Origin: Minwuia thermotolerans
GTDB taxonomy: Bacteria; Pseudomonadota; Alphaproteobacteria; Minwuiales; Minwuiaceae
Length of the DNA stretch: 64,000 bases
Assembly: GCF_002924445.1 (NCBI RefSeq)
Contig: NZ_PIGG01000045.1
Location: 163,091 to 227,090 of the forward strand
Direction of reading: 5' to 3'
In this document: positions 63,704-64,000 of the stretch, piece by piece
Layout: every line of letters begins with the position of its first letter
How positions within the stretch are numbered: the first letter of the stretch is position 1
The notes under the pieces: model-generated
Seen by the model: the letters and a program-made list of their open reading frames with translations, nothing else
Told to the model about the DNA's origin: nothing
Database searches by the model: none
Position numbers and translations under genes: made by a program

Positions 63704-64000
63704 TCATTGGTGCAGCCGGATCGGGCCCTTCATGCCGGATTCGTAATGCCCGGGTACATTGCAGGCGAATTCCAGTTCGGCGTCCGTGTCGAAGGTCCAG
63801 ACGACCTCACCGCTCTCGCCCGGCTCCAGCAGGATGCTGTTGGCGTGATCGTGGCGCATGCCGTGCTCGCCCATCTTGTCGTGATGGATCCTGTCCGCGC
63901 CCAGCACGCCCTTCTGCATCATCTCCATCATCTCGGCCTGATGGGACGAATGCATGGCCGCGGTGGCGATGTTGAACTCGTGAACCAGTTCGCCCTTGTT
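63704..64000 (-). CDS. Cupredoxin (blue copper protein), partial
   Basis: The 3' part of a gene whose start lies beyond the right edge. The visible 98 residues contain the type 1 copper ligands: His in ELVHEFNIA, and Cys, His and Met in CNVPGHYESGM. A Met/His-rich stretch (MHSSHQAEMMEMMQKG, HHDKMGEHGMRHDH) sits between them and could bind more copper. It belongs to the plastocyanin-like family found with copper-resistance operons. It ends 32 nt before the multicopper oxidase start and is probably in the same operon. Confidence 0.85.
   Translation of the reverse strand, partial: NKGELVHEFNIATAAMHSSHQAEMMEMMQKGVLGADRIHHDKMGEHGMRHDHANSILLEPGESGEVVWTFDTDAELEFACNVPGHYESGMKGPIRLHQ

Noticed and set aside
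61308..63746. An 812-codon plus-strand open frame
   Set aside because: It runs opposite copB and the multicopper oxidase, which have intact copper motifs; its composition (Arg/His/Val/Gly) is that of a shadow frame.

Overview
The window is high-GC DNA from an alphaproteobacterium. The PAS_5-type protein, the family III CoA-transferase/acyl-CoA ligase pair, the hydantoinase A/B pair, the CueR/CopA copper genes and the intergenic palindromic repeat all fit that group; genus was not determined. Three blocks can be read: chromosome (1 to about 1879), one integrated genomic island (about 1880 to 39261), and chromosome again (about 39262 to 64000).

Left chromosome: the 3' end of a 2-oxo acid dehydrogenase E2 gene, a PAS-domain protein and a multi-pass membrane protein.

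Island: it sits at the 3' end of a tRNA-Ser(GCU) gene (39248-39338, minus). It is bounded by a 15-bp direct repeat (1880-1894 and 39247-39261) that copies the tRNA acceptor arm. A tyrosine recombinase with a complete catalytic set lies at the far end. Behind it are an AlpA-type regulator and a large primase-polymerase/helicase, an order like that of phage satellites. No relaxase, conjugation or virion genes were seen. The rest looks like stacked anti-phage systems. (a) A two-gene unit of a winged-helix PD-(D/E)XK nuclease and a protein with a HEPN-like R-x4-H motif (8042-10497), which I cannot assign to a named system. (b) A Gabija-like pair of OLD/TOPRIM nuclease and UvrD-like helicase (10804-14543). 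(c) A complete type I Zorya operon zorABCD on the minus strand (22770 down to 14815). (d) A nine-gene plus-strand cluster (23003-36313): a type III Res-like helicase, a DUF4268 protein, a NYN protein, a large adenine methyltransferase, a small unknown protein, a RelE-like/UvrD fusion, two further PD-(D/E)XK proteins and a GIY-YIG protein. The right end is degraded, with small membrane proteins, an internally deleted IS630 transposase, and a gene pair that is either overlapping or frameshifted.

Right chromosome: a small secreted protein; an operon of TetR regulator, acyl-CoA ligase and CoA-transferase; a class III aminotransferase divergent from hydantoinase A/B genes; a 2-hydroxyacid dehydrogenase; an FKBP-type isomerase; a cold-shock protein; a methyltransferase/ATP-grasp fusion; ileS; a CueR-type regulator; asd; and a copper-resistance region (P-type ATPase, DUF411 protein, CopB, multicopper oxidase CopA, cupredoxin). 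A CueR-type promoter with a 19-bp spacer lies upstream of the DUF411 gene, which carries an in-frame amber codon just before its Cys-Gly-Cys-Cys motif.

Least-described candidates: the nuclease/HEPN pair at 8042-10497, and the nine-gene cluster at 23003-36313 with its RelE-UvrD fusion and the NYN gene's own promoter and leader.
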